From Ascaris suum (Eukaryota; Nematoda; Chromadorea; Rhabditida; Ascarididae): 64,000 nucleotides of DNA. The translations under genes were made by a program, and so were the position numbers. Location of the stretch: the NCBI GenBank assembly GCA_013433145.1, contig CM024179.1, positions 7,723,300 to 7,787,299 on the forward strand, given 5' to 3'. A model generated the notes under the pieces. That model was not told the DNA's origin. It saw only the letters and a program-made list of their open reading frames with translations, and searched no databases. Shown piece by piece: positions 34,419 through 47,334 of the stretch (position 1 is its first letter; each line of letters begins with the position of its first letter).

Positions 34419-34505
<87 letters not shown>
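34419..34505. repeat. (AT)n microsatellite, about 86 bp
   Basis: Essentially perfect AT dinucleotide array. It gives artefactual IYIYIY reading frames on both strands. Confidence 0.95.
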
Positions 34506-35615
34506 TCACTCGAAGAAAGAGGAATATTTGGGCGATCAGTCGGATGTGAAATCCATCGAACTTGTCTTCAACCTGGATGAGAAGGAGGAAACGAGGTGTT
34601 TGCATTTACAAGTAAGGAAATTATAAATTGATCTCTATTCTTGCCATTATACTTACTAGTGATATACCAAAGCCCTAATATGTTAGCCTAAGTTAAAACC
34701 CAGGGATCATTAAGGAGACAGGCAGAAAAGACCAAGAAAGTGGGCATACAGCTAACAACGGTAGATCATAAAGCAGCAGCCAGTGCAGGCAAGATGAAGC
34801 TAGTTCGTGACGAGCTTCATTGCACACGTTAGCCCCACACAGCCCATTCACCCACATCCCACGAATACATCAATACCTCTCTCTCCCTTACACTGCCCAC
34901 TCACCTTCACGGCTTCTATTGCTGCTTCTCGTAAGACTCTCCAGAATCGTCGTTCTGGAGGAACGTGAACCTTGACCTTCACATAGCAAATTAAAGGTCA
35001 AGCCACAGAAACCTCAACTAAAAGAGAAAGACCTGATAATAAAGAATACCCAACGTCAATACTCGCTTATAAAGTTTAAAAATGCGCTAAAACAGGCGCA
35101 ATGCGCGCTAAGTTTAACATGCTCAAGGCGGGATTTTAAATTTTATGCCTTTTAATATTGCATTAATTTGCTATTTTTTCCTCTTATTTCCTATTTTATG
35201 ACGTTTATTTTATTCATAAGTTAATATGCAAATAAGTTTCACTATTCCCTCAATTAAAAAAAAAAATTTCGTTGCCCCATTAAAAAAAGTTTTTGATTCG
35301 CTCACTAAAAGAGATTCAGTTGTGAAAATGATAGAATCGAAGAGATTCTATAAATCTACGATGATATATAACATCAATAAAAACTATCATTCCAGTAATT
35401 AAAAATAATTGCACTAATTAATAATAAGTTTAAAAAAAAAAAGAAAGTTCATTCTGAACTATATATCAATCTTAACACGATTTAATTTCAGGAATGACGT
35501 CATTTTAATTTGAAGGATGACGTCATATACCGCATGAAAAAAACCCTAAAATATCAAATATGTTTTAATTTTAATTGAAAAAGGTATATTACGCAAAAAA
35601 AACGAGAAGTGGGGA

Positions 35616-35630
35616 GGGGGGGGGGGGGGG
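35616..35630. repeat. Poly(G) tract, 15
   Basis: G run on the plus strand, preceded by GGGGA. It marks the change from C runs to G runs along the plus strand. Confidence 0.95.
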
Positions 35631-35906
35631 TAGGGTAGAAAAATTTTCCTTCAGAAGAAAGAAGAAAGTGAACGCTTACGATTTCGCTTTTTTTTTTCTT
35701 CCACTCATTACACAACAAATTCATTCTCTTCTCTATGTGGAAAATTTATGCGGAAATGAATAGCGTCTCCTTTTTTAATCACATTGGGTTACCTCTTTAC
35801 CTTAATTATTAAACACTCACCTGATATTGATAAACCCTCCCTACTAATGAGAATCCAATATTAATTCGGTAATAGAGGAGATTCACAACAAATATCCGAT
35901 ATTGGT

Positions 35907-35922
35907 GGGGGGGGGGGGGGGG
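35907..35922. repeat. Poly(G) tract, 16
   Basis: Pure G run followed by AGGGGGG. Confidence 0.95.
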
Positions 35923-36106
35923 AGGGGGGAATCTATCATTCATAAAATAAGAGATAAACGAGAATATAAATAAACACACGATCGATTTCTATGGACACAT
36001 ATAAGAACAGCAAACACAATTCGCTGTCAAACAGAAGAAGCGATTTTCATATACTTAAATATTATTAATCATCTAATTATTTCGCCTCAGAATTTGTAAA
36101 ATATAA

Positions 36107-36116
36107 GGGGGGGGGG
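36107..36116. repeat. Poly(G) tract, 10
   Basis: Pure G run on the plus strand. Confidence 0.95.
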
Positions 36117-36291
36117 TGCTAGCGAGTATTATCATATTACGTCACCATAAAACCATATACCTCACTAACACAAGATATATCGTATCACAATTACCATATT
36201 ACAATATTACTAGAAATAACTCACTAACGACGTTATCTGAATTTATCTCTCATGCAATCATTGCATTAGTTTATATCTAATGAACAATAGT

Positions 36292-36399
36292 ATAAATAAA
36301 TAAATAAATAAACAAATAAATAAATAAATAAATAAATAAATAAACAAATAAATAAATAAATAAACATAAATAAATAAACAAATAAATAAATAAATAAAA
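36292..36399. repeat. (AAAT)n tetranucleotide array
   Basis: About 108 bp of AAAT units with occasional AAAC variants. A shorter array of the same unit occurs at 22116-22148 and a degenerate one at 50098-50175. Confidence 0.9.
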
Positions 36400-37608
36400 T
36401 GCCTTGATATCCCACCTTAGTGCTCTCTTATTCAATCGTATTTCTATAGCTTAAGGCATAAATATGTTCTTTTTGTATATGTCTAGTAATATTAATGAAA
36501 AAGAATTCATTTGAAAACTAACCGAGCAACCCACCAATATTCAATCCCATTAAGCTTTATTTTTATTTAAATTTGAGATCGACGATATTCTTGAAATCAC
36601 ATTAAAACTCAAGTGCTCATAATTTTTTTTTTCTATTTTGAGTTATATCTTTTATTACTATTGTTATTTAACTCCAATACCTTATCTGCATAATATCTAG
36701 TATATAAATAATGATTCGAACAGCTGCAAAAAAAAAAAAAAAAAATGATGTATGGTAAGAATTAACATAATTAACACCTTTGAAGTAGTAACGATTACTG
36801 GAATTAATTTTTTTTTGCATAAATATTATTCATATAATATTTTAAAGCTTATTTTATAATGCCGAATATCATGCAAATTTTGTATTCACTAAAAGTTACA
36901 AAAATAAGAGCATCGGCAGTTATTACTAAGCATTATACGTCGAATGAAATAGGCCGCCTTATCCTATCCTCTTTTGTCGCAAAAATGTTTTGTCTAAATT
37001 TTTGGGGAAGTTTATGGCCCCAGGGGTTTTATTCGAGGGAATACGGTGGAATAAATTCAATGCCGCAATAAATATGATAGAAGGATTCACCGACCTTTAT
37101 ACGAATCGAATGTAGGATTTGGAGAGAAATTTTCTGACGAGCATCCTGAAAAAGAAGTTTTTTTTTTTATTTTTAAGAGTTTTCAAAAGGATTTACACAT
37201 CGATTCAAGAAAGATGAAGCAAATTTCTATTGTCATCGAAATCGAAACCCATTTCAACAATTTCCCCCTCCCTCTTCCTTTCCTCCACCCCCCACAATGC
37301 GTCTCACATGATCGGCATCTCTAAACAACTTTTTTTTCACGTTCTCTCTCACTTTAAACTCAGATAATTTCTCCGTCAAAAATCCGACAAAAAAAAACAC
37401 CTTATTCTCTATTTCAATAATTAATATCAATTCGTCCTTTAATTTCCAAAGAAAACTTTACCGAGGTCAAAAAATCTTACCCAGATCTTCCCCCTTCCCA
37501 AATTTAATAAGCTCTCCATGATTTGCTATCTTTTTTTTTCTCTGCTCCTATCCGTTTTGGAGAGAATGGATCAATCTATTCACCCCGATCCGATCTGATC
37601 ATATTGAG

Positions 37609-37815
37609 ATGAGTTATATCGCTCTTAGTAAAACCGCCGATCCAGCGCAATTGAGAAACGGATCGGGTTTAATCCATCGTGTGAGGAAGTCATGGGTTAT
37701 GCCCGATCCTGAGGATCATCGTGATCAGACTCAATCCCACTCTCTTTTTTCAAACGCTTTCTTTTTGACGACATTCGCTTCATTTCAGTGGATTCTTTCC
37801 TATGTTCTCGCCTAA
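37609..37815 (+). CDS. Low-confidence 68-aa ORF
   Basis: ATG-started ORF in a local GC rise. The first two thirds (ALSKTADPAQLRNGSGLIHR, RKSWVMPDPEDHRDQ) look protein-like and the end is hydrophobic. GATC occurs repeatedly between 37585 and 37725. No homology was recognised and no splice partners were seen. Confidence 0.2.
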   Translation: MSYIALSKTADPAQLRNGSGLIHRVRKSWVMPDPEDHRDQTQSHSLFSNAFFLTTFASFQWILSYVLA

Positions 37816-37827
37816 AGGAGCGGGAGA

Positions 37828-37841
37828 GGGGGGGGGGGGGG
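37828..37841. repeat. Poly(G) tract, 14
   Basis: Pure G run on the plus strand, preceded by GGGAGA. Confidence 0.95.
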
Positions 37842-38758
37842 TGGAGGATAGAATTGTTTATCGTCCGCTGGCCAATCTCTCAAAGTGTCATGCTGCCGAA
37901 TTCAAATTTAAACCGATAACAAAATCACTTTTCTCGTTGATTTCAAACATCGCATTTTGGAATGACTCTCACCCCATTCTTTTGGATTTTCGTTCAGAGA
38001 ACGACAATGTAGATTTAGGAATATTTATATTCTTTATACCATTTGATCTGCTAAAGTGAATGGAATTTCATTAAATTTTATATAGCTTTTCTCTATCTAT
38101 ATATTATCCCATATCAGTTATAGACCTAAGGCATTTAATAATCATCAAAATTTCCCAAAATGTGCTTTTTAGAGTGCAAAAATCAATAAATGTAAATGCA
38201 TGAGAAAACCATTACGGAGTGAACGGATCAGATTGTAAACAACTCTGCGCTTAAAATTTAACGTCATTGAGAGGATAGATTAATCTTTGCAATTTTTTTT
38301 TTTGCCAATGAATAAATTTTTAAGTTTAGATTAAACCTGATCTCGATCTCATTTCTTCTTGCTTGAAATAGTCGAGACTGAGTTCAATTTGCATATTAAT
38401 TTTTAAATGTTGCGGTTAAAAGTTTCTTCAAAAGAAAGTGATCTTTTATATTTAGCGCGCTAAATTCAAAGATAAATTATAAGACACAGTTAATGTTGAT
38501 AGGTAAATACTTGAATTGAACGCCTAAAAAAGTATGTTCAAATTTAAATTCAGCGCGATGAAAATTCACATCTCAACGCCTTTTTCACTACAATTGAAAG
38601 AGTATTAGTCATTCATTGAATATCTCATCTTTATTCTCATCTCCTTTTTTTGAATAATAATAAAATTCCTAAAAAGAAAAAAAAACAATTTGCAAATATA
38701 TTTTCTCGCAAAAAAAAAAGAAAAGAACGAAGAGAAAAATTTACTATAGATTGTCGTA

Positions 38759-39076
38759 ATGCGTTACATAGAAGGCGTCCTTTTTGAGTCGGCAAAAAAA
38801 AAGAAAGAAAAAAAAATAATCGAAGTCGCCGAATCGAAGACACTTCTCGATGAGCGGAAAAAGCGCAGCGGAGGATCTCCTCGAATTGGAAGATCCTTTT
38901 TTTTGCCCAACAAAATCCCTACAAAAAAAATTCGTCTCATGAACAGAAAATCAAATGCTATACGTTTTGACTACTCGAATCGAGACATATCGAAGAAATG
39001 GCTCTCTGCATTATTCATCGCTCGCATAGCAGCAACCGAAAGGTCACACATTCGGGGAACAATAAAAACTCCTTAA
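38759..39076 (+). CDS. Low-confidence 105-aa basic ORF
   Basis: One of the longest ORFs in the desert, ATG to TAA, very rich in K and R (ESAKKKKEKKIIEVAESKTL, ERKKRSGGSPRIGR). No domain was recognised. A-rich DNA readily codes lysine runs, so an ORF of this length could be chance. The GC content of 38820-38900 is somewhat raised. Confidence 0.2.
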   Translation: MRYIEGVLFESAKKKKEKKIIEVAESKTLLDERKKRSGGSPRIGRSFFLPNKIPTKKIRLMNRKSNAIRFDYSNRDISKKWLSALFIARIAATERSHIRGTIKTP

Positions 39077-39684
39077 ACAATAAAATAATATAGAAAGCAA
39101 TATAAAAAAAAAATCATTCCATCGTAGAAAAAAAAAGAGCTTGGCGCTTATGTCCAATATGATACGCGTAGGGTAAATGATGCATCCCTTCGACGATTTC
39201 GAAGAATCACAAGCAAAAATCATCCAAAGAAAAAGATATGCTAACTAACGAAAACGTTGAGGTATATATAGAAAAGATCTGATTGAATATTCAAAAAACA
39301 TAATTGCGACACCGTTAGAAATTGAAAATGTTGAAGTGATCATTCATCCATACAAAATGCACATCTGATAGGAAGAGGATGTAATATATTTATTAATTTA
39401 TTACAAGAACCTAACCTTTATGCTTATAAGACTCTATATGCCTATAAGATTCTATTGTTAGGAAGCTTTAGATGGTAACAAATTCGGATTACTTTGTTAA
39501 ATAATAACGAAATGGCACTCTATTGGGTTAAAATTTTTTGAGATATAAGACCACAGATCGGGAAAAAAAAATTTCATTTAAAAAAGAAGTTCAAAAACTC
39601 GAAAATAATTATAAACAATTAGAAGAAGTTATATTAAACCAATGTACTATAAAAAATCCGTCATGCACCTTTATTTATAATGAA

Positions 39685-39956
39685 TGACCGCTAAATTGAA
39701 ATTTTATCACTAAATGAGTGACCGCTGAATTGAAATTTTATCACTAAATGAGTGACCGCTAAATTGAAATTTTATCACTAAATGAGTGACCGCTAAATTG
39801 AAATTTTATCACTAAATGAGTGACCGCTAAATTGAAATTTTATCACTAAATGAGTGACCGCTGAGTTGAAATTTTATTACTAGGTAAATGACCACTGAGT
39901 AAACGTTTTATTACTAAGTGAATGACCGCCGAGTTTAATTTGTTTTCCTATACAAG
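39685..39956. repeat. 34-bp tandem repeat, eight copies
   Basis: Units begin with TGACCGCT at 39685, 39719, 39753, 39787, 39821, 39855, 39889 and 39923, exactly 34 bp apart. The first five copies are nearly identical; copies 6-8 diverge progressively, a typical array edge. Confidence 0.95.
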
Positions 39957-40227
39957 TAGTTGTCTATAGGTTTTATTAAATATGCTTACCATGATGCATA
40001 ATCGTTTGAGTGCCGTTTCCCTATACAAATAGTTGTCTGTAGGTATCTGATGCTTTAAATTCGACATAAACTTTTCAGCTCAACGGTAATTCATTTAGCT
40101 GTGCCGACAAAATTTGCACTCTTATACAGCACCTGAAGCCTCCGTTAAGCATTTGTCATTTTTGGCACCCTTCCGTTAACTGTTTTTGTAATATTCTTGA
40201 TTGCGGTCGAAGGGCACAGATACCCGT

Positions 40228-40399
40228 GGGCGGTAGCGTTGTAAATATCAGTGAGCGGTAACGCCGTCAATACCAGCCACCGCTAATGTTGTCAGTCAGT
40301 ACCAATTACCGGTAACGTTGTAAATACCAGTCACTAGTAATATTGTAATACCAGTCACCAGTAACGCTTTAAGTATCAGTGATTGGTAACGCTCTAGGT
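40228..40399. repeat. 24-26-bp degenerate tandem repeat, about seven copies
   Basis: Unit resembles GGTAACGTTGTAAATACCAG, with unit length drifting from 24 to 29. It lies 270 bp after the 34-bp array and shares no obvious sequence with it. Confidence 0.85.
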
Positions 40400-40483
40400 A
40401 ACATTTAACCCGAAGACAAGAAAACACGCAACATAGTCAACTGAATTGAAATTCCTGTGCTGACAAGTCACATCTTCTTTTCA

Positions 40484-40495
40484 CCCCCCCCCCCC
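40484..40495. repeat. Poly(C) tract, 12
   Basis: Last long G/C homopolymer. None of 10 or more was seen from here to 64000. Confidence 0.95.
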
Positions 40496-42662
40496 TTCGC
40501 CTTATCACTCCATTCCTCCCTATTAAACCTGGCACATGGTGGCTCATCAGAATGCCCCTCTCTGAAAAAAAACAAGAAGTAAAAAAAAGCATTTAATTTT
40601 TTTTAAAATTCAACAAAATGCTCAACTTTGAAAAATTTTTACAGCTTTTTTTCTCTGTTTTTTACGAGTATTCTTTTTAAATCTCAATAAGAGGAAATCG
40701 ATGAACGAAAAAAAAATTGAAATAAAACGATTTTTTTTAAAATTAAAAATGACATAGACATATAGAAACAGTATGTTATGTAAGTGAGCAAAAGAGACGA
40801 AAAAATAAAAAACAACAAATAAAATGGCTAGCAAAGGAAACGGCTGAAAACACATTAAAACTAAAAGCGTTTTGTCCGCTTTCAAATGGTGAAATAAAAA
40901 TTGACGACATTGAAGCGGAAAAAAAAAAGAATATTGAACGAAAAATCTCAAAATATACGAAAAATTTTTCCCTCTTTTCGTTTCGTTGTTTGTTCGTTTG
41001 CTTGAAAAATTTCATGATTACATTCATTCATTCATCTATTTTCCATTTCCTCTTGCAATAAATTGGAAATAAAATTTTATGAAAGTGATAACGATCGGCT
41101 TATAAAACAATAAAACAATATCGGCTTATGACTATAGCAGTATAGGATGCGATCCTTAATCTATCCTCTTTCGCTGTAATATATAATAAGTATTTTCTTA
41201 GAAATTCTCATTGGAAAATTATACTATAAAATGCTGAATTTTCGAAAAATCCCACTTTGAGGATAGCTGAAATCTTCATGGAACGCTTTTATAGATCTCG
41301 AAAATATTACAAATGATGAAATGCGACAAGGTGGTCGAACAATAAGCAAATCCATATATATTTTCTAATATCCGCTTGAAATATTTTAGAGAATTTAAAT
41401 TCCATATCTCGTGAATTTGAATTTTCGAAAGATTTTCCACTCACTATTTACTTCCGTATTGTTTTTTTTTTTTTGAATGCATGCATGTTTTCCGGTTGAA
41501 AAAATTTATGCTTATAATGCCTAAAGATGAAAATTTTCAAAAATTTTAAAAATTCTATAAGAGACATATAAAATGCGAACTCGAATTAGTCTAGTTTATC
41601 TATACGTAAACATTCAAAAAAAAGAGATTTTTATTATGTGTTGAAATTAATTTTTGTCGAATGCCATATGAAAAATAATGAAGATTTTTTTTTCAAAAAA
41701 ATTTAAAAAAAAATGAAATTTTCTTTTTTTTTTTTTATAAATTATCCATTGAAGAAAATATTAAGAAATTTGAATTTTTGATAATAAAGAAATTGAAAAG
41801 TTGAAGAGGAAAAACTTTTTTTTTTTTTCTTAAATTGAGTATGAAAATTTCGAAATTCATGCAAAAAAAAATTCACAAAAGAAAATATATTTAGTAATAT
41901 CACACCTTTAGAAGGTGTGAAAAAAAAAAACGCTGCAAACATCTATAAATCTCTAAATATTTGTTTACTTAAGGAAGAATAGTAAACATTAACAAAGAGT
42001 GGGCAATAAAGATATGTGCTTTTTTTTTGAGGAATTATTTTTGCGCATTCCTTAACTACATATCGTTATCTGGGCAATTTTCTTTCTTTCTTTTTTTCAC
42101 ACCTTAACGGGGAAATCCTATATCTACCTGTTGAGAAATTGAAAATCTATATGCCAATTGAAGATTCTTTGTCTATGTCTGATGCAGTTGGGATGGCTCT
42201 TGAATGTGCGTAGACGAAAAGTTGGCAATTAGATAGATGTTCAGAAGGGAAACTTCGCGTAGTGATACTTCCCTTCATTTTGAGTGCCACCGACACTCAG
42301 ACAACAACAGATAATAATCTCAGGTAATAAAATTGCCGCTCGAGGACTCTGCCCCATAATGTGAGCATATTTCTTTCCGGATTTGTGATTCATTTCCGGA
42401 TTTCCGGATCTCTGCGACTGATAAAAAAAATGAAACATATTTTGCTTTTGTTGCACTAAAGGAAGTCACGATTAAGCGTAGGTATCGATTTATGAATGTT
42501 GTTGAAACATTTTCATATGCAACCAGTGGAATGTCGGTCCAAGTTTTACGACCTAGTATTGCGCTATAAAGTAATATTTGTTGTTTATCGTTACACAGCA
42601 AAACTCATCGTTGCGTATTGGTTACTGCAAGGTGGTCGTAAGTGAATTCCGACCAGATTCCT

Positions 42663-42680
42663 TGGCTCCATATGGAGCCA
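42663..42680. other. 18-bp perfect palindrome TGGCTCCATATGGAGCCA
   Basis: The palindrome sits in a moderately GC-rich segment, 42600-42800. Two similar pieces flank it: AAGTGAATTCCGACC at about 42641 and AAGTAAATTCCGACG at about 42717. It could be a protein-binding site or a remnant of an element. Confidence 0.5.
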
Positions 42681-44517
42681 CTTCACCTAGTACTCTCATC
42701 GAAAAGACAACCGCGAAGTAAATTCCGACGCCGTCCTAAACGGAACAACTATGAATCGGACTTATCAGCACCTTAGGAGACGAGCCTAAGCATCAACTTT
42801 CACGCCACTTTCTAACTTCACATACGCAGAAATGGAATCGATATTAGGCGATAATTATTCCTATTGAGAACTTTGTTGATTAAAGTGAAGTAATTTAATT
42901 GATGCTAATAAAATATTGAATGTTTTCTTCGGTTGAGCAAATTATTTCGGTTTATTTTAAACCGCCCATGAAGGTATCACATCGATCTCTCCGACTTTAT
43001 TTTTTTCCTCTCTCTCAAATTGTCTTTTAAATTTTATTTTCATGCTGCCATTCCACTGAAAGAAATCGTTCATCTCTCGAATAAACTAATGTCATATATT
43101 GTTGATATTTTCGAAAAAAAAAGAAGTTTCCATTTTTCTTTGTTCAAAAATTATCTACATTCGACAAGCGATTATGAGATGATAAATCTTTATGATTAAT
43201 TATCTCACCTCGAAAAAAAGTTTTTTTTTTTGCATCCATCGTTTTGCAATATATTTGAACAAATTTTCCTCTACGTCGTTGTTAAGGATTTTTTTTTCAC
43301 CTTCTTTAATTGAATTTATTGAATCATATATGTCTATCCTGGTTTTTTTTTTTTTGCTTGATGTAACAAATAGAGAAACGGGTGAAAATAATTGTATATT
43401 ACCATTGAGTGACAATTCTACGCTTAAATATCGAATATTAAATAAAATAGCCGAAATTTCTCTTTTTTTTAAAAATTATTATTATAGTTTTATAAGGCAA
43501 GAGAATTTAATCTGAAATGAATAAAACGAAATGAAAATTTACTGAATTTCGATTTTTTTTCTATTTCAACATATAAAAACTAAATACGAAATATGATAGA
43601 ATAATAAAGGATGTGATGAATGGAATCGTTGATTTTCCATTTTTTTTTTGACTGCTGTCTTAGACGAGAAATTACTCGGAAATATTTCAGCACATATACT
43701 TCTGCTAAGGTAGTGAAAAACATTTGGTAAAATTTCTTGCCACTAGGGGGAGCGCGATGAGAGGAGGACACAAAAGAAAGCAAAACATGGCATGAACACT
43801 TTATAACTCCGTCTCTCCGGAGCCCACATCATTTTCTGCTTCGCTCCGTTTTAACTCCTCTCACTTTTTCTCGATGTACCTTCATTCTTTTTTGTGCACT
43901 CTCTTATATGCATATTGAAACTGTGTTTAAGGATATATGTTAGACTCGAAAGTGGAACGGAGGAGGAAGAGAAGGAAAACGTGAATGAGCGAGCAGAAGC
44001 ACTTCATAGAAATGTAAGTAAATAAGCAGTAAGCAGTAATCCCAAAAGTTGTACAAACTTAGAGAGCAACATTTAGGCGTTAATGAATAAAGCACATACA
44101 TTATACTACATTCACCATCATACTCGAAGATATTCCAATTCGCAATATATGTAAATTAAGCAATTAAACAGCTAATAAAATGTTCGCCATAATTTAAAAA
44201 TTTAAAATAAATATCTATCAATATTTATCTCTAATTTCAATTTATCATTGAACATTAAAGCAAAAATTTATTTGAATGAAAAAAAAAACAATTACAAAAA
44301 GATAAGCAAAACAAAATAAAGATAAATACTTGAGTTGACGAAAGGTATAATTAGCATCACAATAGATAATCGGCTTATACTTTCATCGAAAGGTACCATT
44401 TGCTCTCGCGATCGCATAGCGCATGTCGAGAGCGAGTTGCAATGCGACTGCGAGAGAACAAGAGAAGCCCGAAAAGCAACGCTGCCACACCAGTATCGAT
44501 GTGTGTGTATGTATGGA

Positions 44518-44521
<4 letters not shown>

Positions 44522-44572
<51 letters not shown>
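44522..44572. repeat. (TG)25 microsatellite
   Basis: Perfect TG array in the middle of a GC-richer island (about 44400-44680). It generates artefactual VCVCVC and THTHTH frames. The island flanks on both sides are unusually GC-rich for the desert and may be an unrecognised exon or control element. Confidence 0.95.
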
Positions 44573-44575
<3 letters not shown>

Positions 44576-45436
44576 CTGCGTCTTGATGTGCGCAGGTTGT
44601 TGGTGCGGCTGTTGGTAGCGTCAGCATTTAACTGCACCCGGCTGGTTGATCAAGAAATGCGGCTCACATCATAAAACGATCAACAAAGCCTAAAGTGGTG
44701 GTCCCATTCATCGGATGCGATACTCGCGGTAACTGTTTCAGTGAATTATTCGCTTGGAATTCCGTTCCACAACGTTGCACATTCAGATTCTCTTTAAAAA
44801 AAAAATTCGAGCATTGTTTCGTATTTTTCTAGTTGCTGCTTCTATGAATTATCATCCCCAACATTACAACATCATGAGTGACCCGATTTTTGAACACCTA
44901 ATAAACCTCGACAGGTGTGATTGTTGGTCTTTCTTAGTTCATTCTACATTGACTCCTACAGAAATCTCAATGCGTTGATTGTTTCGTTTAAATGCGACGA
45001 TATTTCTCTTAAACGTGCTGTTCAGTAACTTCTATTTGTTCCAGCAGTCGAAAATATTCGCCGGAAATTTTTTTTTTCCCCATTACAACACGTAAAAATT
45101 TGTGATATTACCATCAAGTTTGATAAAAGTTTTGGCAAGTTTTGATAGGTTTCGTAATGAAAAGTTGGAAATTCTAATTAAAAGAAGTTACTTGTTGCGT
45201 CGCTGTGCTTAGGTGATACTATTCATAAAGTTGTAACTTTCTGTTATATTATTACAATAAAATTCCGAACACTGTGAGAATAGGATGATATTTCTTCAAA
45301 ATTGATTTATTGCAGAAAATTGCAATTATTGAACTGCTAGATTCGATGTTTGGATTTTAAAATTCTTACTCGTTATACTCTTTTATTGAAAAATACCATC
45401 GCAGCTATGGAAGTAACTCTTTCTAATCCATACTAG

Positions 45437-45550
45437 TATTTGGACGGAGACCCCCATGAACGGGCCCCCCGCAACGCAAAATTTATGGCTGATCTTAATG
45501 CAAGGGCCCTCGCGGAGCAAGGGAGCGAGCTGGTGAACTCCGAACATTAA
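45437..45550 (+). CDS. Candidate terminal exon in a GC island
   Basis: Behind TACTAG the frame is open for 37 codons to TAA 45548: DGDPHERAPRNAKFMADLNA, then RALAEQGSELVNSEH. The segment is strikingly GC-rich compared with its surroundings, as selected coding sequence would be. An internal ATG at 45485 would allow a 21-aa ORF. The minus strand is also open, so strand is uncertain. No family was recognised. Confidence 0.25.
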   Translation, partial: YLDGDPHERAPRNAKFMADLNARALAEQGSELVNSEH

Positions 45551-47046
45551 TCCACACCTTCCCAACCTTTAACTCCCCCTCCTCCCCCGAACTCTTTCCT
45601 CCTCTCTCTAAAAACTATTCTTCATCATGATCGTTGATGATTTCATCGGAAGTTACCTAGGTTCACATCAAAGAAAAGTAAACAACTCTAAGAATAAACG
45701 AAAAATACCGAATAAATGAAAAAAGAAATCAAAAAAAAAAAATTAAACAAATCAGACGGAATTCTCAACGCTTAAATTATTGTCACTAGAAAATATCAAT
45801 GAATATTCGATTATCTGAAACGAAATAACTTAAATTGCTCAAAATATTGATCAGATTTTCGGCGATATTCATCATTTAAACGATCGCAGATGTTCCGTTT
45901 TTATCTTTGAAATCGGCGCAGTAAAAAAGAAAAACAAAAACAACCAACTTCTAAAGTTTCAACTTCAACTTATTAAATTTGCCAACGATATTCAATATTA
46001 TCGAATAGAATAAAAAAAAAATTTACATATTTTAAAACTCTTTCAAATAATTGAAATCGAAATATGGAAATTAATTTCATTCATCGAATTAAATTTACAT
46101 AAAATTTTTGTTTTCTTTTGTTTGTTTTTTTTTGAGTTTTTTGGTTTTACATAAAATTTACATAAAAACAATTTTTGACTAAATTCGCATTTGCATAAAA
46201 ATTTACATAAAAGCAATTTTTGAGATTTTCTTTTTGCTAAAAAAAAAAATAAATTTGCAATTTTTGATATAATATTAATTTGATAGCTTTATGTTAATTA
46301 TTGATGAGAATAAATTTTGTTCGAATAATTTATATTTTCTACTCAATAGAGAATCTCCTCGAATTTCGCCATATTTTGCCACTAGCTAATTAATAATTCG
46401 TTTAAATAAACTGTTGCTCCGCCTCTTTTTTTTTTCCGGCTCATTGCTCCTCCCGATTCAACTATTTTCATGCTGGCACCATCTTACAAACGAGTCTTCC
46501 ATATATTTCTGATTCCGGTCTAATGTCAGTCCATTTTCGTCTCTTCCGCATTCCGTTCCTTTTCCGGGTAGCGTTTCTAATTTTCTGAGGATCTTTTCTA
46601 GTATAAACCTAACAATATATACTAAACAAAAATCGCTGAAAAGAGTTATGAAAACTAATTGGTAATGCTCGAATGCTTTGCATTTTAATATATTGATAGC
46701 ATTTCAATGTGCGAATAAAATAGGAATGGCGATCAACTAAGCTACAAACTACAATTACAATAAACGCACAGACAATTTTCATCTCCTCAGAAAAAAAAAA
46801 CAATAGAATATAGATAGAATGTGCAATTAGTGTTGAAAGAGTTCGTTGTTCGAAGAGAGTTGTATAATTGGTTTGAGAGAAAAAAAGAGCAGAAGAAATG
46901 AAGAGAACAGAGAAAAAATTTTTTGAAATTATTGAAGGGAAAATGAAATATAAAAGAAAGTTTTTTTTTTGCCAACATGCTATACTCGAGGAAAATTACA
47001 ATCGTAAAAGTTGTTTCCTAATTATATCATTTTTATGATATAATAA

Positions 47047-47334
<288 letters not shown>

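Noticed and set aside
44292..44674. Several overlapping VCVC and THTH ORFs
   Set aside because: Produced by the (TG)25 array in all frames.
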